DNA of 15,525 nucleotides from JASHVB01 sp049522565 (GCA_049522565.1 JBEKNT010000133.1:1-15525); one strand, 5' to 3'; counted from the stretch's first letter, positions 7,237 through 15,351 are shown. Notes: generated by a model not told the origin, from the sequence alone. A program made the numbers and translations.

Positions 7237-8330
7237 AAATCGACGGTGTGGCGTATCGCAGCGTGTGGGTGGACCGTGCCGACGGCTGGTCGGTGCACAT
7301 CATCGACCAGACGAAGCTGCCCTGGGCGCTGGAGATCCTCCGCCTGACCGACCTGGACCAGGCGGCGCACGCCATTCGCGCCATGCAGGCGCGCGGGGCG
7401 CCGTTGATCGGTGCGCTGGCGGCGTACGGCCTGTGCCTGGCGCTGCGGGCGGACGCCTCCACCGAGGCGATGGAACGCGACGCCACCCTGCTGGCCGGCA
7501 CGCGTCCGACCGCGGTGAACCTGCGTTGGGCGCTGGAGCGCATGCTGACACGGCTGCGCAACACGCGGCCGAACGAACGCGTGGCGGCCGCCTATGCCGA
7601 GGCCGCCGCCATCGCCGATGAAGACGTGGCGCAGAACGAGGCGATCGGCCGGCATGGCCTGCCGCTGATCGAAGCCGCGGCGGCGCGCAAGCGAGGCGGC
7701 CGGGTGAACGTGCTGACGCATTGCAACGCCGGCTGGCTGGCGACGGTGGATTGGGGCACCGCGCTGGCGCCGATCTACATCGCGCATAATGCGGGCCTCG
7801 ATCTGCATGTCTGGGTGGACGAGACGCGGCCGCGCAACCAGGGCGCGGCGCTGACCGCCTGGGAACTGGGCAAGCACGGCGTGCCGCACACCGTGGTGGC
7901 GGACAATGCCGGCGGTCACCTGATGCAGCATGGCGAGGTCGATCTGGCCATCGTCGGCGCGGACCGGGTGACCCGAGCGGGCGACGTGGCCAACAAGATC
8001 GGCACCTATCTCAAGGCCCTGGCGGCGCGCGACAACGATGTGCCGTTCTGGGCGGCGGTGCCCTCGTCCACCATCGATTGGACGCTGTCCGACGGTCTGG
8101 CGGAGATCCCGATCGAGGAGCGCAGCGGCGCGGAGGTCACCGACGTGACCGGGCGCATGGCGGACGGGCGCATCGCCACGGTGCGGGTAACGCCGCTGGA
8201 CAGCCCCGCCGCGAACCCTGCGTTCGACGTTACGCCGGCGCGGCTGGTGACCGGGCTGATCACCGAGCGTGGGCGCTGCGACGCGAGTGTCGAGGGGTTG
8301 CGCGGGCTGTTCCCTAAGTTTGGGGCGTAG
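7233..8330 (+). CDS. mtnA: S-methyl-5-thioribose-1-phosphate isomerase
   Basis: A 365-residue MtnA of the eIF2B-related isomerase family. It converts S-methyl-5-thioribose-1-phosphate to S-methyl-5-thioribulose-1-phosphate in the cytoplasmic methionine salvage pathway. Visible signatures are RGAPLIG (54-60), RPTAVNLRWAL (91-101), LTHCNAG with the catalytic cysteine C164, VDETRPRNQGAALTAWEL (195-212), IVGADRV with the catalytic aspartate D244, and NKIGTY (254-259). Length is normal. The ATG overlaps the UPF0262 stop, with AAAGGG about 15 nt upstream. No other methionine-salvage gene (mtnK, mtnP, mtnB, mtnD) lies in the window. No convincing intrinsic terminator follows the stop. Confidence 0.96.
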   Translation: MKIDGVAYRSVWVDRADGWSVHIIDQTKLPWALEILRLTDLDQAAHAIRAMQARGAPLIGALAAYGLCLALRADASTEAMERDATLLAGTRPTAVNLRWALERMLTRLRNTRPNERVAAAYAEAAAIADEDVAQNEAIGRHGLPLIEAAAARKRGGRVNVLTHCNAGWLATVDWGTALAPIYIAHNAGLDLHVWVDETRPRNQGAALTAWELGKHGVPHTVVADNAGGHLMQHGEVDLAIVGADRVTRAGDVANKIGTYLKALAARDNDVPFWAAVPSSTIDWTLSDGLAEIPIEERSGAEVTDVTGRMADGRIATVRVTPLDSPAANPAFDVTPARLVTGLITERGRCDASVEGLRGLFPKFGA

Positions 8331-8610
8331 GCCGGTCGCATTTGGCCGCCCTGTTGCGAGCCGGTAGCTTCCTCCCCAGGCATCAGGTCGAAGACCCGGG
8401 GCGATAGACCGGCCTATTCGTCCAAGTCAGCCAACCTCCGGCGCTGTACCGATGACGATAGGGCCGGCCGCCCCTGAACCGTCTGGCAAGGTAGCCGCCA
8501 AGCTCGTTAGTGATGGTGCTATTGGGCAGGAGCCGCAGCATATGGTCCAGACGATGCACAAGACGTAAGCGCTGCACCCGAGGCGAGATGAGCGACGAGG
8601 TGCGACGCAA

Positions 8611-8919
8611 TTAAACTGTGCGCCAGATCGTGTCCTCGAAGGTATCGGGAACGCAGGTCTCCGCGAATTTCCCGATCAATTCGCGGTAGGTCGAATCCTG
8701 GCGAAGCTCCAGCAACCTGGCGAGGTATGATTCCAGGTCCGCGAGGGAGTCGTATCGCGCTGTCCAGGCGATCCGCGCGGGATTTCCGGCGACCGGAACA
8801 GTGGTTTCCAGTTCGACACCCAGCTTCTCCTTGATCGCGACGGCAATCTTTTTTGCGAGATCGATCGCCTGCGTGGCGGCCAGCATGCGAACGTGCATCG
8901 TTCTGGTGAATACGATCAT
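8611..8919 (-). CDS. Hypothetical protein, possible NIPSNAP-like dimeric alpha/beta-barrel protein
   Basis: A 102-residue protein with no signal peptide or membrane segment. It starts MIVFTRTMHVRM, has a long amphipathic helix (about 14-33), then NPARIAWTARYDSLADLESYLARLLELRQDSTYRELIGKF and ends VPDTFEDTIWRTV. The strand-helix-strand-helix pattern, with a ...RIAW..RYDSLADLE motif and a C-terminal IWR, resembles small dimeric alpha/beta-barrel proteins of NIPSNAP type; this is a fold-level inference, not a family assignment. A strong GGAGGAAA ribosome-binding site lies just upstream of the ATG (plus-strand 8926-8933). It is divergent from the secreted hydrolase, and the shared gap contains a consensus FNR-type box. 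Confidence 0.75.
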   Translation of the reverse strand: MIVFTRTMHVRMLAATQAIDLAKKIAVAIKEKLGVELETTVPVAGNPARIAWTARYDSLADLESYLARLLELRQDSTYRELIGKFAETCVPDTFEDTIWRTV

Positions 8920-9010
8920 GACTGTTTCCTCCGGAAGGTTTCTTTACATAGGAAAGAGATGCCTGGAATGCGCCTCGCGCCTGAATGGCACTCTCTTGCC
9001 AACCCATGCT

Positions 9011-9024
9011 TTGATTCAAATCAA
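9011..9024. promoter_or_regulatory. FNR/FixK-type (CRP-FNR family) binding site
   Basis: TTGATTCAAATCAA matches the FNR consensus TTGAT-N4-ATCAA at every defined position and is a near-perfect palindrome, followed by GG. It lies between divergent genes, centred about 98 bp upstream of the small minus-strand ATG (8919) and about 80 bp upstream of the hydrolase ATG (9098). Such boxes bind oxygen-responsive FnrL/FixK-type activators in alphaproteobacteria. No good -10 element is evident at the classical class II distance on either side, so which gene it controls is open. Confidence 0.65.
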
Positions 9025-9097
9025 GGACGGTGCGCAGTCTGCCTGATCCACTGCCTTGGCGTCCCGATATGAGCGTTGCGGGACAAAGGCATGTGCC

Positions 9098-9943
9098 ATG
9101 AAAATCGCTGGTTCCTGCGCTGCAATCCTGTTGGCTACGGCTCTCTCACTTCACGGCCCCATCGCGCACGCCGACGAAATCGTTGTCGTGGCGCCGGAAC
9201 GCGCCGTGATGCCTGCCGCTGCCGGCGAGGAGGTGACGAAGCAACCGCTGTTCGGCTACCTTTCCCGCCCGGACGCGTCCGGCAAGCTGCCTGCTGTCGT
9301 GCTGCTGCACGGCTGTCCAGGGCTTGGTCCGCACGAGATCGAGGCAGCGGCAGCACTGAAATCGTGGGGGTATGTTGCACTTGCGCTCGACAGCCTCGGT
9401 GGCTCCGGTGCCTGTACTGCCATCGCGCCGGGCGTGGCGGCCGAAGTGGCCGATTCGTACGCCGCGTTGCGCTATCTCGCGGGCCAAGATTTCGTCGATT
9501 CGGGCAGGATCGCCGTGTTGGGCTTCTCAATGGGCGGCATCGCGGTGTTGGCTGATGTTGAGCGCGGCAAGGTCGAGAGGACGCAAGCCATGCACTTCGC
9601 CGCCGCCGCCGCGTACTATCCGTGGTGCGGCGCCAACCTCGGTGACATGACGGTTCGGACGCTGATCCTGATTGGCGAGCGTGACGATTGGACACCAGCT
9701 GAATCCTGTCGGAAAATGGTCGCGCACGAGAGCGACGGCGCGCTGGTCCGCGGGCCCGTTGCCGGCAAGCCTGTGTCGCTGACGGTCTATCCCGGCGCGA
9801 CACACGCTTTCGACAGTCGCTACATGCCGCCGACCTTCATGGGGCACACACTTGAATACAACCCGTCCGTTGCCCACGATGCAGAGACTCGGTTGCGCGC
9901 TTTCCTGGCCGAGGCACTCGGCGAGCCAAGTACGACAAATTGA
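9098..9943 (+). CDS. Secreted dienelactone hydrolase family protein
   Basis: A 281-residue alpha/beta-hydrolase. Residues 1-25 form a Sec signal peptide (hydrophobic AAILLATALSL, then cleavage after IAHA before DE), so the enzyme is probably periplasmic. The catalytic set is GFSMGG (nucleophile S144), GERDDW (aspartate 196 or 197) and GATHAFD (H236); LLHGCPGLGPHE (69-80) supplies the oxyanion region. The order and the ATHAFD ending match dienelactone hydrolases, which hydrolyse lactones or esters; here the nucleophile is serine rather than the cysteine of classical DLH. The frame is open to 9056, but ATG 9098 is directly followed by a proper signal peptide and preceded by ACAAAGG. It is divergent from the small gene at 8611-8919, with an FNR-type box between. 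Confidence 0.88.
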   Translation: MKIAGSCAAILLATALSLHGPIAHADEIVVVAPERAVMPAAAGEEVTKQPLFGYLSRPDASGKLPAVVLLHGCPGLGPHEIEAAAALKSWGYVALALDSLGGSGACTAIAPGVAAEVADSYAALRYLAGQDFVDSGRIAVLGFSMGGIAVLADVERGKVERTQAMHFAAAAAYYPWCGANLGDMTVRTLILIGERDDWTPAESCRKMVAHESDGALVRGPVAGKPVSLTVYPGATHAFDSRYMPPTFMGHTLEYNPSVAHDAETRLRAFLAEALGEPSTTN

Positions 9944-10253
9944 GCCATAACGCTCGCCGTTGGCGCACTTCGCATCACCGGTCGATCGCCACCCCAGCAT
10001 CCCGGTCGAGGATGGGGGGGTCTATTGCAAGCCACCACATCCAATGAGTGTGACAGGCCACAATGATCTAACCGATGGCAGCCCGAATCTCACCTTGATA
10101 GCGTCTTGTTTCGTTCGTGAAGTGGCGGGCTATACGCCGCGCTTGGACGCGTCCACGGCGCATTGCGATCGCCCCCAATCCGTCACACCCCGTTTACCTC
10201 GCGTCCCGCTCCAGGCATCTTGTGCGCCGCAACACTCCGCCAGGACCCCGCCC
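9944..10253. other. 310-bp gap between the secreted hydrolase and the ABC transporter operon
   Basis: No convincing gene is seen; frames that cross it are extensions of neighbours or antisense. One weak promoter-like pair for the downstream operon is TTGTTT (10106-10111) and CTATAC (10130-10135) with an 18-bp spacer. A tiny CGCC-GTT-GGCG hairpin follows the hydrolase stop (about 9956-9966) but has no T-run. Otherwise nothing is recognised. Confidence 0.4.
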
Positions 10254-11104
10254 ATGCCACACCGTAGCCTCTTGCTCGCCGCCACCTTCCTCCTGCTGGC
10301 CGGCACCGCGTTCGCACAACCGGCCCAGCCGCCGCTGCGCACCGCCGTGGACGGCACCTTCGCCCCGCACGCCATGCCGAAGCTCGGCGGCGGGCTGGAG
10401 GGCTTCCAGATCGACCTGTTCAACGAAGTCGCGCGGCGCATGCACCGTGGCATCACTATCGACTCGGCCAGCTTCTCCGGCCTGATCCCGGCGTTGGAAT
10501 CCGGCCGCTACGACTTCCTCGCGGCACCCACCACGGTGACGCCGGAGCGCGCGCAGAACCTGCTGTTCACCCAGGGCTATATCTGGACCGACTTCCAGTT
10601 CGGCATCCGCAAGGGCAGCGCGCCGATCAAGGATTGGAGCGACCTGAAGGGCAAGACGGTCGCGGTGAACAAGGGCACGCCGTACGAAACCCTGTCGAAG
10701 AAGATGGGCGAGCAATACGGCTTCACCGTGCAGGTGTACGACACCCAGCCCGACGCGGTGCAGGCGGTGGTGTCCGGCCACGCCTACGCCTCGCTCGCCG
10801 GCAACACCGTCATCAAATATGCCGCCAGCAAGAACCCGCAATTCGTCGCCGACCTGGTGCTGAACGACACCAAGGCGCATTGGGCCGCGCCGTTCCGCAA
10901 GGACGAGGCCGCCCTGCGCGGCCAGATCGACGACGTGCTGAAATGCATGAAGCGGGACGGCACGGTGGCGAAACTGTCGCAGAAATGGTTCGGCGCGAAG
11001 CCGGCCCCCGACGACCTGGAAAACGTCAGCTTTCCGGGCCACGGCGTGCCCGGCCTGCCGGGGTACGAGCCCAACGCGCCCGATCCGGATTGCAGCCAGT
11101 ACCG

Positions 11105-11108
<4 letters not shown>
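10254..11108 (+). CDS. Polar amino-acid-type ABC transporter substrate-binding protein
   Basis: A 284-residue periplasmic solute-binding protein of the SBP_bac_3 type. The signal peptide is MPHRSLLLAATFLLLAGTAFA with cleavage before QP. The mature protein begins LRTAVDGTFAPHAMPKLGGGLEGFQIDLFNEVARRM, the first lobe of this fold, then LIPALESGRYDFLAAPTTVTPERAQNLLFT, the ligand-contact region, and DLKGKTVAVNKGTPYETL, the hinge and second lobe. It captures a small polar ligand, probably an amino acid or derivative, and delivers it to the two permeases encoded downstream. The frame is open upstream to 9960, but ATG 10254 fits the signal peptide. Its stop overlaps the ATPase start (TTGA). The C-terminal tail after KWFGAK (GYEPNAPDPDCSQYR) is unusual and proline-rich. 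Confidence 0.92.
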
Positions 11109-11877
<769 letters not shown>

Positions 11878-11881
<4 letters not shown>

Positions 11882-12558
11882 CCAATTGGCAGCATTTCGT
11901 CGCCACCTTCTTCAACGCCGCGGTGATGGCGAAATACCTGCCCGACATCATCGACGGCTTCTGCCTGACCGTCGGCCTTGCCATCCTGGTGGTGATCTCC
12001 GGCATCGCCGCCGGCCTGTTGCTCGCGGTGCTGCGCGCATTCGGCGTCCGGCCGTTGAACTGGCTGCTGATCTTCGTGGTGGACCTGTTCCGCGCGCTGC
12101 CGCCGCTGGTGGTGATCGTGCTGTTGTATTTCGGCCTGCCCTCGCTGGGCTTCGAGCCGAGCGCGTTCGGCACCACCTGGGCCAGCCTCAGCCTGGTGCT
12201 GATGGCCTTCGCCGAGGAGATCTTCTGGGCCGGCATCACCGCGGTGCCGAAAGGCCAGTGGGAAGCGGCGCGCTCCACCGGCCTGTCCTTCCTGCAAACG
12301 CTCGGCGCGGTGGTGCTGCCGCAGGCGATCCGCCTGACCGTTCCGCCGCTGACCAACCGCACCATCGCGATCACCAAGGGCACCGCGCTGGGCTCGGTGA
12401 TCGGACTGTCGGAAATCCTGTCGCAGGCGTCGTCCGGCGTGTCGTTCAGCTTCAACCCGTCGCCGCTGACCCTGGGCGCGGCGGCCTACCTGATCCTGTT
12501 TCTGCCGGTGGTGATCGCCGGGCGCTGGATCGAGACGCGTTTCGCCTGGAAGCGGTGA
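11878..12558 (+). CDS. Amino acid ABC transporter permease
   Basis: A 226-residue inner-membrane permease of the His/Glu/Gln/Arg/opine family. Hydrophobic segments lie near 28-52, 62-90, 103-120 and 196-214. The cytoplasmic EAA loop that contacts the ATPase is EAARSTGLSFLQ...VVLPQAIR (129-152). FRALPPLVVIVLLY (71-84) is the typical RxxPxLvqL segment. Family members work as pairs, and a second permease follows 7 bp downstream. The start is TTG at 11878, whose bases overlap the ATPase TGA (TTGA). No ribosome-binding site precedes it and the first in-frame ATG is at codon 17, after residues that look normal for the family (WQHFVATFFN). Translational coupling is therefore expected. Confidence 0.92.
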
Positions 12559-12565
12559 ACGCGGG

Positions 12566-13231
12566 ATGCTCGACACATTCTTCAATTTCGGCATCATCGC
12601 CGCCGCCTGGCCGATCCTGCTGGACGGCTTGCTGACCACGCTCTGGCTGTCGGCCGTGGTGGTGCCGCTCGGTGCCGTCTGCGGCGTGGTGCTGGCGGTG
12701 CTGTCCACGGCGCGGCATCGCTGGGTGCGTTGGCCGCTGATCGCCTGGGTGGATTTCTTCCGCGCCTTCCCGCCGCTGGTGCTGCTGATCTTCCTGTATG
12801 CCGCGCTGCCCTTCGCCGGCATCCAACTCGGCGGCTTCGGCTGCGTGGCGATCGGCTTCTGCCTCAACACCGGCGCCTATTACGGCGAAATCCTGCGCGC
12901 CGGCATCGAGAGCGTGCCGGCCGGCCAGATGGAGGCCGCGCGCGGCACCGGGCTGACCCGACTCCAGGCGATGGCGTATGTCGTGCTGCCGCAGGCGGTG
13001 CGCAACGTGCTGCCCGACCTGGTGTCCAATACGCTGGAGGTGGTGAAGCTGACCTCGATCGCGAGTGTTGTTGCGTTACCGGAACTGCTGTTCCAGGCGC
13101 GCCAGGCGCAGAGCGTCACCTACAACCCGACGCCGATCGTTGCGGCGGCGGTGGCATATTTCCTGTTGCTCTGGCCGCTGGTGCGGCTGGTCAGCCGGCT
13201 GGAAAACCGCGCCATCGCGGGGCGGCGGTGA
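12566..13231 (+). CDS. Amino acid ABC transporter permease
   Basis: A 221-residue inner-membrane permease, paralogous to the preceding gene and forming the likely heterodimeric channel with it. Hydrophobic segments lie near 22-46, 56-82, 92-112 and 190-208. The EAA loop is EAARGTGLTRLQAMAYVVLPQA (123-144), and the RAFPPLVLLIFLY segment is at 66-78. The DFFRAFPPLV and NTGAYYGEILRAGIESVPAGQ stretches are classical for HisM/HisQ- and GlnP-type proteins. The ATG lies 7 bp after the previous stop, with a weak GCGGG in between. Its stop shares a base with an ATG at 13231 (TGATG), which opens the frame leading into the DUF2272 lipoprotein. This is the last transporter gene; a large hairpin follows 46 bp later. 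Confidence 0.93.
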   Translation: MLDTFFNFGIIAAAWPILLDGLLTTLWLSAVVVPLGAVCGVVLAVLSTARHRWVRWPLIAWVDFFRAFPPLVLLIFLYAALPFAGIQLGGFGCVAIGFCLNTGAYYGEILRAGIESVPAGQMEAARGTGLTRLQAMAYVVLPQAVRNVLPDLVSNTLEVVKLTSIASVVALPELLFQARQAQSVTYNPTPIVAAAVAYFLLLWPLVRLVSRLENRAIAGRR

Positions 13232-13276
13232 TGCGTGCGTTGCGGTGCCGTGCAATGCCGGCGGCTGTCCGGTCGT

Positions 13277-13374
13277 CCGCAAGAAAGCAGATTCACCACA
13301 CAGGCACGAAGGCACGAAGATTATCGGGAAACTTCGTGCCTTCGTGCCTGTGTGGTGAATCTGCTTTCTTGCGG
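13277..13374. repeat. Perfect 43-bp inverted repeat with 12-nt loop
   Basis: The left arm 13277-13319 and right arm 13332-13374 are exact reverse complements over 43 bp, separated by ATTATCGGGAAA. Each arm contains a doubled GGCACGAA (or TTCGTGCC) followed or preceded by CACCACACA/TGTGTGGTG. These TTCGTGCCTTCGTG-type sequences are known as common unnamed dispersed repeats in environmental bacteria. The element lies just after the ABC transporter operon and spans the 5' part of the DUF2272 frame. In RNA it would be one very stable hairpin. No T-run follows on either strand, so it is not a textbook terminator. Confidence 0.95.
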
Positions 13375-14190
13375 TCTCGCGGCTTTCCGCTTGCCGTCCT
13401 GATCCTCGCTCTTTCCGGGTGTGCCGTGCCGAAACCCTCGCCTGACGCTCACGTGCCGCCCTTCGCGCGCGTGCCGTACGAACCGATCTCGCGCGAAGCG
13501 GTGGTGGCGATCGCCTTGCGCGAGTGGCGGCTGTTCGGCCAGCCGATCGACGACGACCCGCCCGGATCGCGGCGCCCGCCGGCGCCGGACGACAAGGCGG
13601 AGCGCCAGCCCGGCCTGTGGCAGCGCGTCGGCGAATACTGGTGGCTGGGGCTGAACGCGGGCGCGCCGGAAGCCGGCTGGACCGGCAAGCACGACGCGAC
13701 CGGCGCGGTCTTCGCGGCGAGCGACGACGGCGATTACGCCTGGTCGGCCGCCTTCATCTCCTACGTGATGCGCATCGCCGGCGCCGGGGCGCGCTTTCCG
13801 TATTCCGCCGACCACGCCGACTACATCAACATCGCCAAGCAGATGGCGACCGGTGCCACGTCCGGCTGGCTGGTCGCCGCGGAACGGCCAAACGCGTATG
13901 CGCCGGTGCCGGGCGACCTGATCTGCACCGGGCGCGGCAGCGCGGACACGCTGCGCTATGACGACCTCCCGGCCGGGAAGTTCCCCGCGCATTGCGACAT
14001 CGTCGTGGACACCGCCGTGCCCGGACAGATCGCGGTGATCGGCGGCAACGTGGACGACGCGGTGACCATGAAGCACGTGCCGGTGACGGCGGACGGGAAG
14101 TTGGCGGGATCGGACGGCGTGGTGCTCGACACGCGCTACCCTTGGATGGCCGTGTTGCGGCTGCTGATCGGCGGAACGCCGGTGGCGTGA
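13369..14190 (+). CDS. DUF2272 domain-containing lipoprotein
   Basis: A 273-residue protein if started at TTG 13369. That start gives (M)RSRGFPLAVLILALSGC, an almost ideal lipoprotein signal peptide with lipobox LSGC and C18 as the lipidated residue. The mature part carries the DUF2272 pattern: ISREAVVAIALREWRLFG, GDYAWSAAFISYVMRIAG, ADHADYI, PGDLICTGR and KFPAHCDIVVD...VIGGNVDDAVTMKHVPV. The fold resembles CHAP/NlpC-type enzymes, with serine at the place where a catalytic cysteine might be (WSAAF) and a candidate histidine in PAHCD; function is unknown. The same frame has an ATG at 13231 overlapping the permease stop, which would give 319 residues, but the extra 46 residues are largely translated inverted repeat. 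GGTGA at 13354-13358 could serve as ribosome-binding site for the TTG; both lie inside the hairpin arm. Confidence 0.8.
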   Translation: MRSRGFPLAVLILALSGCAVPKPSPDAHVPPFARVPYEPISREAVVAIALREWRLFGQPIDDDPPGSRRPPAPDDKAERQPGLWQRVGEYWWLGLNAGAPEAGWTGKHDATGAVFAASDDGDYAWSAAFISYVMRIAGAGARFPYSADHADYINIAKQMATGATSGWLVAAERPNAYAPVPGDLICTGRGSADTLRYDDLPAGKFPAHCDIVVDTAVPGQIAVIGGNVDDAVTMKHVPVTADGKLAGSDGVVLDTRYPWMAVLRLLIGGTPVA

Positions 14191-14257
14191 GGAGCCAGCA
14201 TGGCTTGGGGGCTCGGCAAATCGTTGCCATCAACCAGACGCCTGGGAGACTGCTGCC

Positions 14258-14569
14258 GTGATCGCCTGCATCATCGAGTTTGCCGTGAAGCCAGGTCGCG
14301 ACGACGACCGCAAGCGCCTGCTGACAGAATTGTTCGTTGAACTCGAAGGGGTATCAGGCTTCCTGTCCAAGGAGACATTCGAGGACGTGGAACGTCCCGG
14401 ACGGCGCATCACAATCTCCTACTGGACCGACGCGGATGCATTGCGTGGTTGGATGCGCAACGCGGCGCACGTCCGCGCGATCGGTCTCGGCAAACGCGAG
14501 ATCTTCAGTCACTACAACATCAAGATTGCGACGATCGAACGGGAGACGGACTGGATCGCATCGGCATAG
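14258..14569 (+). CDS. Antibiotic biosynthesis monooxygenase (ABM)-like protein
   Basis: A 103-residue protein beginning MIACIIEFAVKPGRDDDRKRLLTEL, then GVSGFLSKETFEDVERPGRRITISYWTDADALRGWMRNAAHVRAIGLGKREIFSHYNIKIATIERE. The strand, helix, strand and ISYW.D..AL..W.....H motif are typical of the ABM dimeric alpha/beta-barrel family, whose members include small cofactor-free oxygenases and many unknowns. The start is GTG at 14258, with GGGAG at 14244-14248 in good position. It lies 67 bp after the lipoprotein gene on the same strand and may be co-transcribed. No membrane segment is visible. The substrate is unknown. Confidence 0.83.
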   Translation: MIACIIEFAVKPGRDDDRKRLLTELFVELEGVSGFLSKETFEDVERPGRRITISYWTDADALRGWMRNAAHVRAIGLGKREIFSHYNIKIATIERETDWIASA

Positions 14570-14886
14570 CGGTCGTTGATACCGGTTGTGACGATTTATT
14601 CCAAGCCACATGAAGGATGACGTACCGTACCGACGTCCTCACGTCATGGCCGGGCTTGACCCGGTCATCCGCGTACGAACGATCGGGGATAGATAGCCGG
14701 GTCAAGCCCAGCCATGACGAGGGGCACCGTGCTGCCTGCATCACATGACGAGTGTCTGGCTATTCCCGGCTTGGTATTGTGCTTCAAGGATCAGCGGCGG
14801 CTTCCAACATCAGAGACTCGGTGTGAAATTCTTGCCGTATCGGTGATGGCAGACACCTGGCGGACCACCAGGCCGCCGCTACGCGG
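14570..14886. other. 317-bp gene-free stretch with a palindromic repeat
   Basis: No credible gene is seen between the ABM-like gene and the convergent DUF779 gene. Short frames here translate to WLGLTRL and DDRVKPGHDV, the usual spurious peptides of alphaproteobacterial dispersed repeats. The central part is the inverted repeat listed separately; the remainder (14720-14886) shows nothing recognised. Being between convergent genes, it must hold the ends of both transcripts. Confidence 0.6.
14642..14719. repeat. Palindromic intergenic repeat (CGTCATGGCCGGGCTTGACC type)
   Basis: The left arm 14642-14664 and right arm 14697-14719 are reverse complements at 22 of 23 positions (the mismatch is 14651 against 14710), around a 32-nt centre. 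The arm sequence, GTCATGGCCGGGCTTGACCC, is the form seen in dispersed intergenic repeats of many alphaproteobacteria. It may act as a bidirectional transcript end between convergent genes. Confidence 0.8.
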
Positions 14887-15291
14887 TCATGTGACCTGGC
14901 TCTTCGTAGCATCCGGTCCGACCAGCGGTGGGCCAGCCGCCTCGACCTCATCGAGTTCGGCATCGCTGAACAGCCGCGAGCGGACCAGGAAGCGCACGCC
15001 GTCCGCCGCCTCGAGCGAGAAGCTGTCGCCGCCGTCCGGCGTCACGTCCAACGTAAGCTGGCAGTTGGCCCAATACGGGAATTGCGCCGCGCCGACATAG
15101 AACGGGCAACCCTCGACCACGCCGAGCAAGACATCGCGCGCGCCGACGCGGAAGCCGCTGCGCCGCAGGCACATCGGCGCGCTGCCCTCGCAGCAGCCAC
15201 CCGACAGATGCAAGAGCAGTTCGCCGTGTTCCCGCCGCATCCGGCGGAGCAACGCTGCCGCCGGCTCGGTGACACAGACGCGTGCCGGCAT
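14887..15291 (-). CDS. DUF779 domain-containing protein
   Basis: A 134-residue protein with the DUF779 hallmark SGGCCEGSAPMC (30-41), followed by GARDVLLGVVEGCPFYVGAAQFPYWANCQLTLDVTPDGGDSFSLEAADGVRFLVRSRLF. The conserved cysteines suggest metal or redox chemistry, but no function is established. DUF779 genes are frequently found beside aldehyde dehydrogenase genes, as here. The frame extends to 15342, but ATG 15291 with GGGAGG directly upstream on the minus strand matches the family start (MPARVCVTEPA). It is the second gene after the aldehyde dehydrogenase, separated by a 60-bp gap with a hairpin. Confidence 0.9.
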   Translation of the reverse strand: MPARVCVTEPAAALLRRMRREHGELLLHLSGGCCEGSAPMCLRRSGFRVGARDVLLGVVEGCPFYVGAAQFPYWANCQLTLDVTPDGGDSFSLEAADGVRFLVRSRLFSDAELDEVEAAGPPLVGPDATKSQVT

Positions 15292-15311
15292 CGTTGCCTC
15301 CCAGTGCGTGC

Positions 15312-15339
15312 GGCCGGGGGACGTAGCCATCCCCCGGCC
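15312..15339. repeat. 9-bp perfect hairpin between aldehyde dehydrogenase and DUF779 genes
   Basis: GGCCGGGGG (15312-15320) and CCCCCGGCC (15331-15339) are exact reverse complements around a 10-nt loop. It lies between the dehydrogenase stop and the DUF779 start in the minus-strand transcript. No U-run follows, so it is more likely a processing, stability or attenuation element than a full terminator. Confidence 0.65.
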
Positions 15340-15351
15340 CACGACATCGGA

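Noticed and set aside
8383..8610. 75-codon minus-strand frame starting with TTG directly after the stop of the small hypothetical gene
   Set aside because: Arginine-rich, only moderate third-position GC, no ribosome-binding site, no recognised motif. It could be a decayed gene end but cannot be supported. Nothing else is seen in 8331-8610.
10634..11104. Long upstream extension of the ABC ATPase frame
   Set aside because: It runs through the binding-protein gene in another frame with non-conserved, arginine-rich sequence; the domain begins just after TTG 11105.
14520..14744. 74-codon minus-strand frame after the ABM-like gene
   Set aside because: Translates a palindromic dispersed repeat (WLGLTRL, DDRVKPGHDV), a common false gene.
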